Of a DNA stretch of 64,000 nucleotides, positions 45,754 to 58,027 are shown piece after piece; within the stretch, counting starts at the first letter, position 1; the number at the start of each line of letters is the position of its first letter. The stretch is from Lepas anatifera. Lineage: Eukaryota > Arthropoda > Thecostraca > Lepadidae. The position numbers were made by a program, and so were the translations under genes. Location of the stretch: contig JAOTON010001700.1 in the NCBI GenBank assembly GCA_034440635.1, positions 326,001 to 390,000 of the forward strand, written 5' to 3'. Below the pieces are notes generated by a model, which was not told the origin of the DNA, did not search any database, and saw only the letters and a program-made list of their open reading frames with translations.

Positions 45754-48523
45754 CTAGCTCATTGTCATGGAAGACAGCACCTTCTGAGAAGGATGATTGG
45801 GCACACAAATAATGATTTTACAGTGTGTCTACTATGCTAGAAAAAAACCTGAGCGGCAATGCTCATGCAATGTCAATGTCAGTGTAACATCAAATTTGCA
45901 CTGTGCTAAGACTTTAAAAAATGTGAGCGGTTTTGACACAATTAATTAAGTGAATAATTTGTCAGTAAAACTAATTTTTAACGATGTCTTATGAAAGGAA
46001 GAGAATGAAACCTGCTGATTTCAATGATGTATGATTTCTAACGTTGATAAGTTTTGAAGTGCTGCGGCGAGGAGCATGATGATGAGTTGCTAAGATGTTC
46101 CCTGACCTCTCCCTCGAATCCGGAAATGTAGAAAACACTGAAGATTTTTTCAGTGTTTTTTACATTTCCGGATTCGAGGGGAGAGGCCAGGGAACATCTT
46201 AGCAACTCATGTATGATTTCTATAGAAAATGTTTTGGTTCACTAACCTTTGTGCTTAAAAAGAGCCAGGAAAAATGATAAAGTTGAAGAACTATTAGCAT
46301 TATTGCATTCGCTTCCAAGTACATCTGAATTGTATTTATGGGCATTGGTTATTGCTTCCATAGTGAGTATATTTTGAGACCAGTGAATAATTTTAGCTGT
46401 GTTCAGGAGATGGTGTGAATGACATTCCTTAGGCACACAAAAACTCCCCCAAAATAATGTGTTGAGTAGATAGATACCAAAGTTTCTATTTGATATGTGC
46501 TATTTTATGACGTTTTATGAGAAAAATGTGTTGGAATGTGGAAAAACCATAACATTGTCCATCTGTATGGCCCTGTTTAGTCAATTAATGAAAATGACAC
46601 TTTAATATGTTAGGATAGATTTACCTGTAGATATAAAAGGGTTATAATTGACAAAATTTTGATATAAAATACAATTTCCCCTTTAATATTAGTTATTTTA
46701 TTTTTAAAAAGATAGAAAATAGAACACTAATTGTTTTTATAATTTTCTCCAAGTTATTGCAATCTCGGTTTTTGGAGTCAAAGTTTCACTAAAGTCATCA
46801 ATGGACTTGTCACGGAGACCCCGACCCAAATACCCGAACGAGAAATTCCCACAAAGAAGGGTCAATTGAGAGGCTAAAGTTAACCATCCCACAAACCACA
46901 GGGATGGCTGCCCTGCTCAGGTCACTTTCTCACCAGTCTTCTAAGCAACCTCACAAACTATCCATTGAAAGCTAAAGAAGCATATGAGTACACATCTTAC
47001 TGAACCTTATCTCTGTTGAGTGGTGCCATACTTTTACTCATTTTCTGTGTAAGCTGAGGGTTCAGGCGAGGAACCCTGTAGCTGTAGTTGATTAATAAAG
47101 CTATCCCTGTTTTGGAACCTAAAAGGCCATATTGTGAGCCACTAAAAGTAGATAGAACGCTTTTTTACGGCCGTTTAAGACAGTATTATCGGTTCGTCGA
47201 TACCAGCACTATTTATTGGGTCGTATACCACGGGCCAAAATATAAAGTCTATTGATGTAAGAACTTAAGAAGTTAAAGTATAACAAAAAAAACAAAAACA
47301 AAAGAAGAACTGAACAAAAGTGCCTATACACATTGGACGACCGAGTGTGGAAAAATATTTTGGATTGCAGCATTTCTGACCCAATATTCATAATCTGCCT
47401 GAAATGCATCTAAGTAGACGTGGGAACAAGTTTTAGAAACTGGTTGCAAAACTAGCCAGTCTATTAGGGCCATAAGTGATATATGTGCGCTATATAGTAA
47501 CACGCCCGTGGAGCGCTGCTGCTCAGTTAAAGACAAGCTCTGAGAGAAGCGTATTATGAAACTGGAGGGTTTACAGCATGCTCGGGGTTTTGCCTGATAG
47601 CTCAGCTGAAGTTCGATGATGGTGTCATATTTTCTTTAACATTGGGAGTTGGTGTTTTCTCGTAAGCTTATGTGGCACCTTAATAGTGGGGTGTGAACTG
47701 AGACAGCAATCCTGTAAAACATACCAAAAACAAACTTAGTTTCGTATTTGTTTGCTCCAAAACTCAATGTTTGTGGGAGTTCCGCGCCATTGAGTGACCA
47801 GTCGGCGGGTGAAAACATAAAGGGGAAGGTGTAAATGGGAGGTGAAAAGGGGAGGTGTGACAGAAAAGGTCATCTACTCAGGACCACTGTTCTAACCGCA
47901 GGTTACGAGTTCTGGCACTAACGAAAAATGAGATCAGGGTTTTTGTGTATGACATATATGGCTGATAATTCAAATTGCACCAAGATGTCATATTCCTTTT
48001 CATCCCAACAATTCTCCTTTTGCCTTCTTCCTTCTTCGTACCATGTCTTCGAGTTATATAAATTCGCGTCATGTGCACACATTGTGGACGGCTGCCATAG
48101 GTGGCATTTTCGGTTAAGGTTGGGCCAGCTCGCAGCAACATTGCTGATTATTTGTTTATATTTACTATCATTCACTTTGCATTCTGCTTTTAATGTTGGT
48201 AAAGCTGAAGTTCGTCTAGAGTGTAAATGGCATAGATTATTGTTTTATGAATAGCAAGGTGTTAGTGATCTTTAACAAGGCAGTAGTTTATTCTTATAAT
48301 TCAAATCAAGACAGAGAGACTAGCAAAAATAAGTTTCTTTTTGTCCCATAATTTTGATACAAAAAACTACCGACGTGTTAACGTTTATCAACATATGTTT
48401 ATTCCTGATTGCTGGTAAGTCCTGGTTTGTGTGTGAGCTATGTACTTTACCGTGGCGTCCCACTTTTCAGGTGAGAGACACCCGCTGGGACAGGACAATC
48501 GAGGTCAAGAGCGCGACAGGACA
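45754..48523. other. 5' flank of the MEAF6 gene; intergenic
   Basis: It holds a long hairpin (46082-46210) and otherwise A/T-rich sequence. Small open frames, such as those on the minus strand at 47209-47536, show no domain. Because the first MEAF6 coding exon begins at 48524, the promoter and any untranslated exon should be within the last 1-2 kb. Confidence 0.4.
46082..46210. repeat. 129-bp near-perfect hairpin
   Basis: ATGAGTTGCTAAGATGTTCC at the left returns as GGAACATCTTAGCAACTCAT at the right. The two arms of about 60 bp pair through CTCCCTCGAATCCGGAAATG and AACACTGA, with a loop of about 8 bases around GATTTTTT. Mismatches are few. It may be a foldback MITE or a source of hairpin RNA. 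Confidence 0.9.
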
Positions 48524-48595
48524 ATGACGGCCCGAGGTGGGACCGATCCCAGAGCCGAGCTCGCTGAGCTTGTGAAGAAGAGAGCGGAAATATCG
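48524..48595 (+). CDS. MEAF6: MEAF6/Eaf6 exon 1 (coding)
   Basis: The exon encodes MTARGGTDPRAELAELVKKR then AEIS and ends at donor TCG|GTAAGA in phase 0. It corresponds to the conserved N-terminal coiled-coil start of MEAF6, a small shared subunit of the MYST histone acetyltransferase complexes (NuA4/TIP60, HBO1, MOZ/MORF) in the nucleus. The ATG chosen is the nearest one in frame. The human protein has a different and slightly longer N-terminus, so an extra 5' exon cannot be excluded. The first intron (48596-52877) contains family C copy 2 and a LINE. Confidence 0.88.
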
Positions 48596-49193
48596 GTAAG
48601 AGCGGCATAGCTCCATTCACCCGTCTGGAGGCTGTTATTGTGCCGAATAACATCTTACCAACATGGTAAACACGTAACAGTCAGAAAACTGTAAAAAACA
48701 CTCATCTGATCTGGCGGACAATGCCTTACTATATGAACAAAACTACGATATGAACTATCAAATGGGCATATAAAAGAGTCGAAACGAGGACGTCCTGTCA
48801 TATAAGAGTTTAAGTTAGTGGGCGAACGGCAGAACAGTCCACGGTTTGAATTTTCTGCTCTTTAGCATATATTTGGTTTCTGAATATTTTTGGTGTGTAC
48901 CCTTCTTGCGCGAGAAGAGCGGAGCTACGGAGCAGAAGAGTGGAATCAATCTTGTGGAAAATAACTTGATGTGCAAAAACATTTCTATTGTGGTCATAGA
49001 TTCATTAGAGTGGTGATTTTAAATACAGCAAAAAGAGCCTGGTACACAAATGATGCTGAGCTATTAATTGAGATTGACAAAAGCTAAATCAGGAATTTGT
49101 TCGGATTTTTTTTGTCAGGCCTATCAAGGTGTGTGTCTTGGCGGCCCCGCCCCAAATTACACAGTTAAGTTGCACAATTTATCGAAATATTAA

Positions 49194-50105
49194 CACCCGC
49201 ACTGGAGGGGGTCTGGCACTAACGCGCACTGGAGGGGGCCTGGTAGGCCCCCTAAGATCTCGAAAACTAAGAGGGTTAGAAAACGCCACTTGGTAGGTGG
49301 GTGGGGGCTATGGTGGTCTACATGATGACCAATTTTTATTGACCTAGGTCAATATCTTCAAGGTCAAACGAGGTCGTAAAGGTCAAATATTGGCCATGCT
49401 GGTATCGATTGATAAATGCTGTTATTATACAGGAAAATGGCGGGAATAAGCTAAAGGCAGACAAGGTTCATAGAGAAGAGGTCTCAAAGAGGCTTCCCCA
49501 CAACTTTTGGGTCAAGGTCATTCAAGGTCATTGACCTTTAAGGTCACCATATGGTATACTACTTATTATTTACACTTTGACTAACACTGTAGCCACTGTT
49601 TGGCGGGAAATGAGGATTGACCTTTCCCAATGACCTTTGACCTTCACCTTTGACCTTGACCTTTGTTTTGGGATACCCTACCGATGACGTCATAGCATAA
49701 TATATGTCAGACGGGGTAACGTCATTTGGCCGGACGCGCAGTGGTCAGTGACCTTGAAAGTGCAAATATGACCTTGACCTGTGGCCTTTGACCTTGACCT
49801 TGACTTTCATGTGAAGTGACCTTGACATATAGCCCCGCTTATATGACGTTATGACGTCACCACTCGGTCTTCAATGCAAGCTAACTGGTCCGACCGCGCG
49901 TTTACGGCGATCTCAAAATGCAGGTCTGAATTTGAAAGCCTATAAGTCAAAAAATTTTCGGCCGATTTTCAAAAAGTCTTCACCAATCGACGCGCTATTA
50001 AATTCTGTTAAATGTGGCCAGGTTTCGTTTTTCGGCTGCAAGCGGTTCTCCGGCCACCTCGGAAAAACAGGTGGGGGGCCTCCGAGGCCCCCTCCAGTGC
50101 GCGTG
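49194..50105 (-). mobile_element. TTAA element family C, copy 2 (912 bp), in MEAF6 intron 1
   Basis: TTAA lies at 49190-49193 and 50106-50109. The left end has the terminal repeat twice (CACCCGCACTGGAGGGGG, then CGCGCACTGGAGGGGGCC) and palindrome GGGGGCCTGGTAGGCCCCC. The right end is GGCCTCCGAGGCC then CCCCTCCAGTGCGCGTG. The interior has TGACCTTGA arrays. It is the reverse orientation of 25704-26605, with the same length and order. Confidence 0.9.
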
Positions 50106-50314
50106 TTAAGGAAATAGGTACCAATATTAGTTAGGGGTTTGATTTCCACCCTGGTCCCCTATGAGAAGCCTTCCTGGAGGGATAGTGTGTATTGGGGTTT
50201 ATAGGGCGCGTTCAGCGTCTAGGCTATATCGCGCCCATCATTATTTAACCTACTTAGTTTCTAATGCTATGTAATTTAAACCTGCCCTGGATTGTTGCGA
50301 GCTCTACATGCCAC

Positions 50315-52350
50315 CTAATTAGGTGGGATGGGATTGTAGATGATATCAAACTTGATCTCCCGCAGGTATGGTAGAACCTGACAGATGTCTATGACTGTGT
50401 TGTCGCCTAAAATCTGTTCCAGTGGAAACGGCGGGAAGAACCGGCGCTGAATTCGTTTAAGCTGTTCACAGGAGTCAGTGACAGATAAAACGTGTTGAAC
50501 AGTGAGGCGGCTGCCACAGTGAGAACACATGTTGGGGTTCGTGCTGTTGAGATAGTGCGAGTGTGTGGCATAGCAGTGGCCAATGCGGAGTCGAGTGAGG
50601 CAGACCTCCTCCCTCCTATTGCGTCTGCAACTCGACTCCCATTGGCCAATGCGTGGTCTTAAGCGCTTCAACGCACAGTCTGGCTCCGCCTCCCATCTCG
50701 ACTGCCATTGTGAACGTATATTCTGGTCAATTAGGGCCTTGATGTCACCAGCTGGCACCCGAAATCGTTGCGGGGGAGCCAGCGAACACGCCGTCTTGGC
50801 AGCTTCGTCCGCTAATTCGTTGCCAGTCACACCCACATGACTTGGAACCCATAGAAACTGGACGTCAAAGCCACGAGAAGCCATTGCAGTCAATAGCTTT
50901 AGAATAGCAGCTACAAGCCACGATGTCTGTAAATGACTAGATTGGAGCGCTGCCAGCGAGCTGGCTGAGTCAGTGATAATAAGATGTCGTGTCCCAGAAA
51001 GGTGTCTGATGTGTCGTAAAACTTGCAAGATGGCAAACAGTTCCGTTGTAAAGACCGACACAACATTCGGCAGCCCGAAACAGCGGCGGGTTCCTTCGCT
51101 AACAAAGGCACATCCGGCTCCAGCTGCTCCCTTGGAGCCGTCAGTGTAAAACTTTGTGTGGTCGGTGTATGAATGGATTCTTTCAGCAGCGAGTTGCGCA
51201 AAGTCTGGTGGAAGTGTGTGCGCCTTTCCGTACTGCATCAACCTTGTGTCACATTTGGCGGATACTTTACGCCATGGTTCTAGGGTCCCTGGGCGTTGTT
51301 TTGCGATTATGGTGATATTAATGTTAGATTCGCCAAGCCAGTGTGAAATCCGGCTACACAGGGCCGAAGATGAGCTTTGCCTCCCCGCAGCGAATAAGTC
51401 TATTAGCGAATGGTCAAATATCCACTTGTACGTTGGGTGGGATGGGTATTGCCGGATCTTGGTGGCATACATAAGTGCGAGTCGCTTCCTCCTAAGGTCA
51501 AGCGGGGCCTCGTCAGCGTCAGCCAGAAGGCTTGCTCTACGTGAGGTGCGGAAAGCACCAGTGGCCACTCTTATACAGGCGTGGTGGACTGCGTCCAGGG
51601 GCTGCTTAGTGCTCGTTAGAGAACCGTCATAAACCACGGAAGCATAATCCAGGACCGATCTTACCAGCGCTCGATATAGGCGTAAAAGTGTGATTCTGTC
51701 CGCTCCGTAGGATGTGCGTGATACCATCTTTAATACATTTGCGCGTTTCATGCATTTGTCTCTTGTCAATATAATGTGCTGTGTGTAGGTAAGACGCTTG
51801 TCGATGGTTAAACCAAGAAATTTGGCATGGTCAGAGACTGGGATTCGCCTCCCGTACAGCCTCAGCATCGGCTCTGGGCAGTAGCGGGTCCGGCGGCAGA
51901 AATGCACCTGGAGGGATAGAATCATCAGTCCTAGTGCCCTATTCGCTTTACCAACAACGAGGTTGACGTGGTCCACGAATGTATGTTTGGAGTCGAGCCA
52001 AATTCCAGGGTCCCCGATTAAAAACAATTTATTCAGAGAATAATTATGATTGTGCATGCGGTTTTCAACAGGTTTTCGTTTAAACGATATGGTGAAACGT
52101 TGACATCTGGTGAAATTGAGATAAAGCTTCGGAAGCGCCCGCCCTGTATCCAAAGCTATGAGATCTGCAAGGAGCTCAGGGTCAGGTGTGGAAGTAAATT
52201 TACGGTGGAATTTTTGCGTCATCAGCAATGAGTAACATAAATCACAGTCTTGCCGGGGAGGTAACTGGCAAACAAGGCGAAGAGGAGAGGCGAGATGATT
52301 CCACCTTCCGTTGTTTCAGAGCGCACATGAACCCAATCAGTTTGCATGTG
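50315..52350 (-). mobile_element. LINE fragment with RT C-terminus, RNase H and Zn-knuckle-like tail
   Basis: The main open frame (50315-52228, 637 codons) covers the post-catalytic RT region (AKFLGLTIDKRLTYTQHI, LDYASVVYDGS). It then has an RNase H domain with FYTDGSKGAAGAGCAFVSEG, TTELFAILQVL, ITDSASSLAALQ and WVPSHVGVTGNELADEAAK, carrying the D-E-D-D residues. It ends with a CxxC-H-type motif (MCSHCGSRLTVQHVL). Just upstream, after a frame change near 52225, the minus strand has IADDAK (catalytic Asp pair) and EGGIISPLLFALF. It is 5'-truncated at about 52450. The domain order fits I/R1/LOA/Jockey-type LINEs with RNase H. It lies antisense in MEAF6 intron 1 and is relatively well preserved. 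Confidence 0.9.
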
Positions 52351-52877
52351 GACTGAAATATCAAGTAATAATCAGACAGATCGGCTATAGAGTCCACTAC
52401 AGTGGGGATGTTTTTCACAACTATTCGCAAATATTTTATGTCTATTTCCATCTATTTTAACTACCATGAGCTTGGCAAATATGTTTGACCCCTCATAAGC
52501 AGGAATCAATTTTGGCAGCTGAAAACTTCGTGTAGCCAATGTAACTAGGCAACTGGGTGAAGATTAATGATTTATTCCCTTGAATTTCAGTCATAAAGCT
52601 CACATATTTTCCCATAATCCACAGGTTTTGCTTCACAGGGAGCCCTGATTTGAAAATGTCGATTTATCACGTCATGCGGATTCCAACGGTTTGCCCGGAT
52701 GACGAGAATTCGATTATTTTGCTCGGCCAACAGGACATGATGTCTTGTAGGTAGCTCAATTATTTCCGCTCGATCATGCTGCATGGACATTTCTTGAGCA
52801 CACACGCGAAATGCACCGAATCATTAGTTTTGAACTATAACGATGCGTTGTGTAAACTGCGGCGCTGTCTGCCTCAG

Positions 52878-53081
52878 GAGAGTCTGGCGAACCTGGAGCG
52901 GCAAATCTACCTGTTCGAGGGCAGCTACCTGGAGGAGTCACAGCTCTACGGCAACATCATCCGCGGCTGGGACCGCTACCTCTCCGTCAACAAAAACAAC
53001 ACCAGCAAACTGGACAAGCGCAACAGGAAGTTCAAGGACGCCGAGCGACTCTTCTCCAAGTCCTCCATCACGTCGATGGCA
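52878..53081 (+). CDS. MEAF6: MEAF6/Eaf6 exon 2 (core)
   Basis: The acceptor is CTGTCTGCCTCAG and the donor ATGGCA|GTGAGC, phase 0-0, 68 codons. It encodes [35 protein letters not shown], then [20 protein letters not shown] and [11 protein letters not shown]. This is the family core; [12 protein letters not shown] and [15 protein letters not shown] are diagnostic and nearly identical to vertebrate MEAF6. Codon use is GC-rich, unlike the A/T-rich introns, as expected for a constrained exon. Confidence 0.96.
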
Positions 53082-54280
53082 GTGAGCTATTGTCTGGGAG
53101 CGGTGCTTGCTGTATACGACATAGCTGACTGTTTTAGACCCCATCAATTGGTACTTTTGCGTGTTACACATTCTTCATTTCATGTAAGCTACTCAAAGAT
53201 ATTCACTATTCGAAGCGCCATCTATATGGCCGTGGACAAGCTTTGGACCGCAAACTTTGTCACAAACCCGCCATCTATTTTTTCTCACGGCGGACAGGAT
53301 GGTTAAACTGGCCGGATGTAGCAAAGCGTCGCTTTTGCTGGGGCATGGAAATATACCCAAATGTGTGTTTGGTTATGTAGAAAACTGAAGCCAAGACAAA
53401 GTAATAATGATGAATGTTTGGGAGATGCCATTTTTGTGGAACCAATCAAACTTAAGCAACCAGTCCGCGCTGTTTATGGTGTTCAACGCAAACGCTCCCA
53501 TTCTCATACAAAACGGGGGCCTTGCTATCACAGGGGGCGGACATGAGATACCTCTCTAGAATTCCGGGGGTTTTGAAAGTTCCATTTCTGGGTCTGACCG
53601 TTTTTTTTTGCAGCAAAATTTAACATGTTACTGTTTGCAGGGGTTTGGGGCACGGGCCAGTTGGAAAATTTAAGCGGTGCTTAAGGGTATATTTTTATTT
53701 TTGGTATGTAAAATTGATCAGGCAATCTTCTGGGTGCAGTTTTTAGTCCCTGACATGCTTTTATAACAAAGAAAATCCAAGATGAATTTCATGCTAATTC
53801 CTTCAGAATTTGTTTCGAATGTTTCGCTCAACCAATCAGAACGCTGTATTCTGCCTTCTGCCACCAGAATCTAAGGTATCTTGAACAAAAACCTCCAAAA
53901 TACTACCATATGCTCAACATGCTGCCAAGTAAGGCAGTCAGCTGGCTGTCATGTCCGAACCGTATCTATAGGAACCGTGTGCTATCCAATCACAGGATTG
54001 AGCTCCAGCTCGTGCCCCGTGGGCTCTCGAAACCCGAACTTAAACTTTGAATGGCCTTCGCTGTTGACGCGCCCTGAATCCTCAATGATAACTTTTACTA
54101 TTTTATTATCTCACCGTGTCTCATTTGTACTGGCATTCATTTGTCTTTATGTTTTATTGCGTGCATGCTATTGTAAATACTCACCATGATATCTTATCCT
54201 TTCGACTTCAGTTATAATCGGGTGCGATACCTGTTGCTGGTTATGCTCAATAAACAATACATGTTCCATGCTGTCGCCAG
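53082..54280 (+). other. MEAF6 intron 2
   Basis: It extends from GTGAGC to the acceptor CTGTCGCCAG. No transposon end or RNA gene is recognised. The frame of exon 2 stays open for some way into the intron, but without similarity to the family. Confidence 0.6.
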
Positions 54281-54320
54281 GCGGTGAACGGCAGCGTGGA
54301 GCACAACACCCACCACTCCT
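54281..54320 (+). CDS. MEAF6: MEAF6/Eaf6 exon 3 (40-nt micro-exon)
   Basis: The exon lies between CTGTCGCCAG and donor TCCT|GTGAGT. It encodes AVNGSVEHNTHHS plus one base (phase 0 to 1). The segment has no strict counterpart in the human protein, where this region is alternatively spliced and variable. It is supported by splice sites and by phase agreement with exons 2 and 4. Confidence 0.75.
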
Positions 54321-54331
54321 GTGAGTATTCG

Positions 54332-54705
<374 letters not shown>

Positions 54706-55132
54706 CGGGTCGGAAAATTTGTATACCTATTGATCTGATTCCTAACACTATTTATTCCCGAAAATTTGTGGCTCCCGGCTTCTCAAACCTTTGCTGTTTC
54801 ACGTGACGGGTTCTGAGAGTTTGTGCCGCCAAAAGCGACGTTCTCCCGCGATTGGGGAGGCAGACGCGCGGCGGCGTCCTTCGTGTTCTAGCACGGGGCG
54901 GCAGATGTCGGCGGTAGACGGCACTGATCAGTGCTCTTCACGCCACATTCTACTGAAAAATCGGAAATAACTAAATTCGCAAAGTACGTGACTATTTGTG
55001 GGTGGTGGATTTCAGTCGATTTTTGCCGACTCTGCAGTTCCGGTGTTTACCGTGAGCTTGAGTTCGGCTGTCTGCACTGCGCTGTGGGCCAGCGGGCGAC
55101 GGCTGGCCGTGACCGCGTCGTGCTGTTCCCAG

Positions 55133-55290
55133 ACCGGGGCACGGACACCGACTCGCAGGGCGTCCCCAGCGGCTCCGAGGAGGTCAACGGCTCGGTGGAC
55201 GGGGTCAGCGACCTCAGCGAACGAGACCTGTTCCGCGCCAAGAAGGCCCGCCTCAAGAAGGCCAACAAGAAGGTGGCGCGCCACCGCTGA
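55133..55290 (+). CDS. MEAF6: MEAF6/Eaf6 exon 4 (C-terminus, stop)
   Basis: The acceptor is GCTGTTCCCAG, phase 1 matching exon 3. It encodes RGTDTDSQGVPSGSEEVNGS, VDGVSDLSERDLFRAKKARL and KKANKKVARHR, then TGA. The acidic/Ser-rich segment followed by a Lys/Arg-rich tail parallels the human C-terminus (GTESD, DGSVQGV and KKRKNKNRH features). The total protein would be about 157 residues. Polyadenylation signals AATAAA lie at 55938-55943 and 55960-55965. Confidence 0.85.
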
Positions 55291-55937
55291 CTTGTACCGC
55301 GCGGAGATGGAGGGGCGGACAGAGCGTGGTGCGACAGGACCAAACCAGACCATGCTGTTGTGGGAGTTTTCGCGTGTTTTCGTGCTACCATCTGATAAAG
55401 TGCTCCAGTATGTCGGGGTGAACGTATTGTTCTGGCGTGCCTGCGTTAAGAATGCCTCTTAGAGCAGGTGCTTAGTTTGATGTGATATAAGTGCCCAACG
55501 CTGGAGCGTTGGTTCGTATGAAACTGGTGTACTAGGAATGCTCAGCAATGCTGTTTTCTATATTTGTTGCCAGTGTCTCAACCGCTGATAGTCGAGTTTA
55601 AGTGGACACGTTGAAGCTACATGGCCATGTGTAAGCAGACATGCGGTAGAAGTTGAATGCAACAAGTCATGGTTCCCAGATGTATTGCTAGAAAAAGCTG
55701 AGAGCGGGTTTTGAGAGGTCTTGATTCGTGGTGGCGTAATACCTTCTGACTGGTGATTAGTGATCGATAAGTGAACGTTCTGCTTCATTTCTCCTCATCT
55801 CGAGCGATACTGCCAAGTATTTCAGTGACGATAGGATTCGGCAACTGCGCCTGGAATGGTCCTCGTAAATGATGAGTAACCTTCGCAACGAAATGACATT
55901 CCCTGCTTCCCAATCGGCCACGTCGTGGGAGTAAAAT

Positions 55938-55965
55938 AATAAACGAAAATAATAATGTGAATAAA
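55938..55965 (+). terminator. Candidate MEAF6 polyadenylation signals
   Basis: Two AATAAA hexamers (55938-55943 and 55960-55965) lie about 650 bp after the MEAF6 stop codon. They are the first good plus-strand hexamers noticed after the gene. Confidence 0.5.
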
Positions 55966-56871
55966 GTAATCGTGGTGTTTAAAACAGCCGCTGGTCTCAG
56001 CCGAGAGGGGTCTGGACGAAGCATATGATAGTATTTCTTAGCTCCCCGGCTGTTAATACAATATGACGAGTGCATTCAGGGGTTGCCAGACAGCCCAGAC
56101 GACGGGTCTAGACCCAGTGTGGGGTCACGGAGTCACTTCGACTTCGAACCATGGAAGTCAAACCATTAAAGCTTCGATATGAATGGCATGATCCTTAACT
56201 GCTTAGGCCACCACAGATAACCTCAAGGTCACTCGTCCGCGCTTGTGGCATGATCGTCGGAAGTATCGTAAGATCACTCGATATGGTGATACTCCCATCA
56301 TATCTAAATGTGCTGTATCTCTTGAATTTCCAAAGGGTAGGTGCAAGAACAGATCGGACCACATGTTGCCGAGATCCAAGGTCCTGGCGGGAGTCGTGCA
56401 TTTGGTGACCCGTTTATGTGATATGTGACGTCGATAGGACAGCGCAAAGCTGGCTGATGCCACACTGCATATTTTCGACTGAGCTCCTCTTACCTGGCCA
56501 GCGCTTACCCAAAGTTCACGGTGCAAAAAAATCCGTTCCGTTCAGAGCTCTGCTGAGTACGGCCGTGCTGTGCTCGGCTGTTTGTAACAATCGCAGAGGT
56601 GAACAAAAGAGAAAACCACAAAGTGTGTCCTGCCCCGAGCCTCCGATGGGACCTCGATGAGAAACAAGTGCGATCCACCACCGCATGCCGCAGCAACGCC
56701 GTATCATTCAGAGGAGGAACCGTAGGGGGCACCCTCGGCTCCATCTCTACCTCCACCTGCGGTCCTGAGCTGGATGATCGGAAACCGTCACTCGGCATGC
56801 CAGATACATTCATTTTACAGTAGCTTTTATTTGTCATACCAAATACCGTTTATCTGTCATGTCAAATACCT

Positions 56872-56877
56872 TTTATT
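56872..56877 (-). terminator. Candidate polyadenylation signal of the METTL25B-like gene
   Basis: TTTATT on the plus strand is AATAAA on the minus strand, 131 bp after the stop codon. A second copy is at 56826-56831. Confidence 0.6.
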
Positions 56878-57007
56878 TGTAAAACAGTATTTAAGCAGAT
56901 AGCAGTCAAGCAAGGTGTCAGATACCGTCTGGCACACATCCAGAGCCTGAACTTGATAACAAAACAATGACTAGGCCCGTCCCAAGGCGAGGCCACGTCT
57001 GGGAAGG

Positions 57008-57087
57008 TCACCGTTTCTTGGAGATGATGACGAAGTTGCGCGGCGACATTTTAGGGTCGAACGCCGCCACCAGAATGCTAGAATGGC
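57008..57087 (-). CDS. METTL25B: METTL25B/RRNAD1-like, last exon
   Basis: The minus-strand acceptor is CTGTCCTCAG. The exon is entered in phase 1 and encodes HSSILVAAFDPKMSPRNFVI, then ISKKR and TGA. FDP.MSPRN at the extreme C-terminus is the hallmark end of METTL25/METTL25B proteins (human FSPELSPRNLVLVATK region). The phase matches the donor at 59065 exactly. It is about 2 kb from its partner exon because a 58-bp minisatellite and a family H element lie in the intron. Confidence 0.88.
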
Positions 57088-57259
57088 CTGAGGACAGAGC
57101 AAGTCTATTAGATGGGCAGTTGTGGAAATGGAGACGGCACTTGGACAACGCCGGGAGCGTACCGCAATGCATTTGCGCTACAAAATATATGCATCTTGGA
57201 TGATCCTACACGCACACAAGCACAGCTAATGGGTTTCTTGTCTTCTTACAGTGACTTAA

Positions 57260-57707
57260 AGGGAATGTGGCACCTTTATAACGTGATTTTAAGTGAGATA
57301 GCCAAGTTGTAAAGCAAGTCGAAAAACCCGGTACTCAATATATCACTTGTCTTTGAACTCGATATTTCCGTAGAAAAAAGCTAAAACCTACCTGAAATTT
57401 ACCCCTCATGTACCCTTAGCAGCAGGCCACAGTTGTCATGGCTGTTGGTTTGACTACATATGCTGACGTCACGGTATCAGCCAATCGAAGCCCTTGAAGC
57501 GTATTGAATATGGTAGTGATTGCCAGATCGTGACATCATCCACAGGCAGATATTTATTTTTTTACTCTAGAGGCGCGTTTTAAAAATCAAAACATTGCGC
57601 TTATTGTACATCTTTCAGAGAGATCATGAGACGATTCCATGATTTTCGGCTAAAAGTACTCCTAGTAATACTAAGTTCCAGGATTCAACCAAGTTGCCAC
57701 ATTCCCT
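57260..57707 (+). mobile_element. TTAA element family H, copy 2 (448 bp), in last METTL25B-like intron
   Basis: TTAA lies at 57256-57259 and 57708-57711. The ends AGGGAATGTGGCA and TGCCACATTCCCT form the same terminal repeat as copy 1 (7190-7639), with collinear interior and similar length. Confidence 0.9.
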
Positions 57708-58027
57708 TTAAAGATGGAAAAACATGCAGATCGCGCATAAACTAGTAATATGATCTCATGCGCGACACGCTTGGCAAACAACGCTCATTAGCGAACTTAG
57801 ACGGGTCGCCACACAAACACGAAAGCAGACAAGTACTCTCTATAAGGCACCGACAGCGCCGGGAGTTCTGAGCACCCAGTCTGAGTGTGCTCACTTTCTA
57901 CAGACGTCTCCCAGTGTCAGTGGAATTAAAATATACACATTATCAACATTGCAACGAACTTCCAGCAAACCGTGGCACACATAATCGGTCCTAGCGGGAC
58001 TGTGCAGGATCCCCAGCAGCAGCAGCA

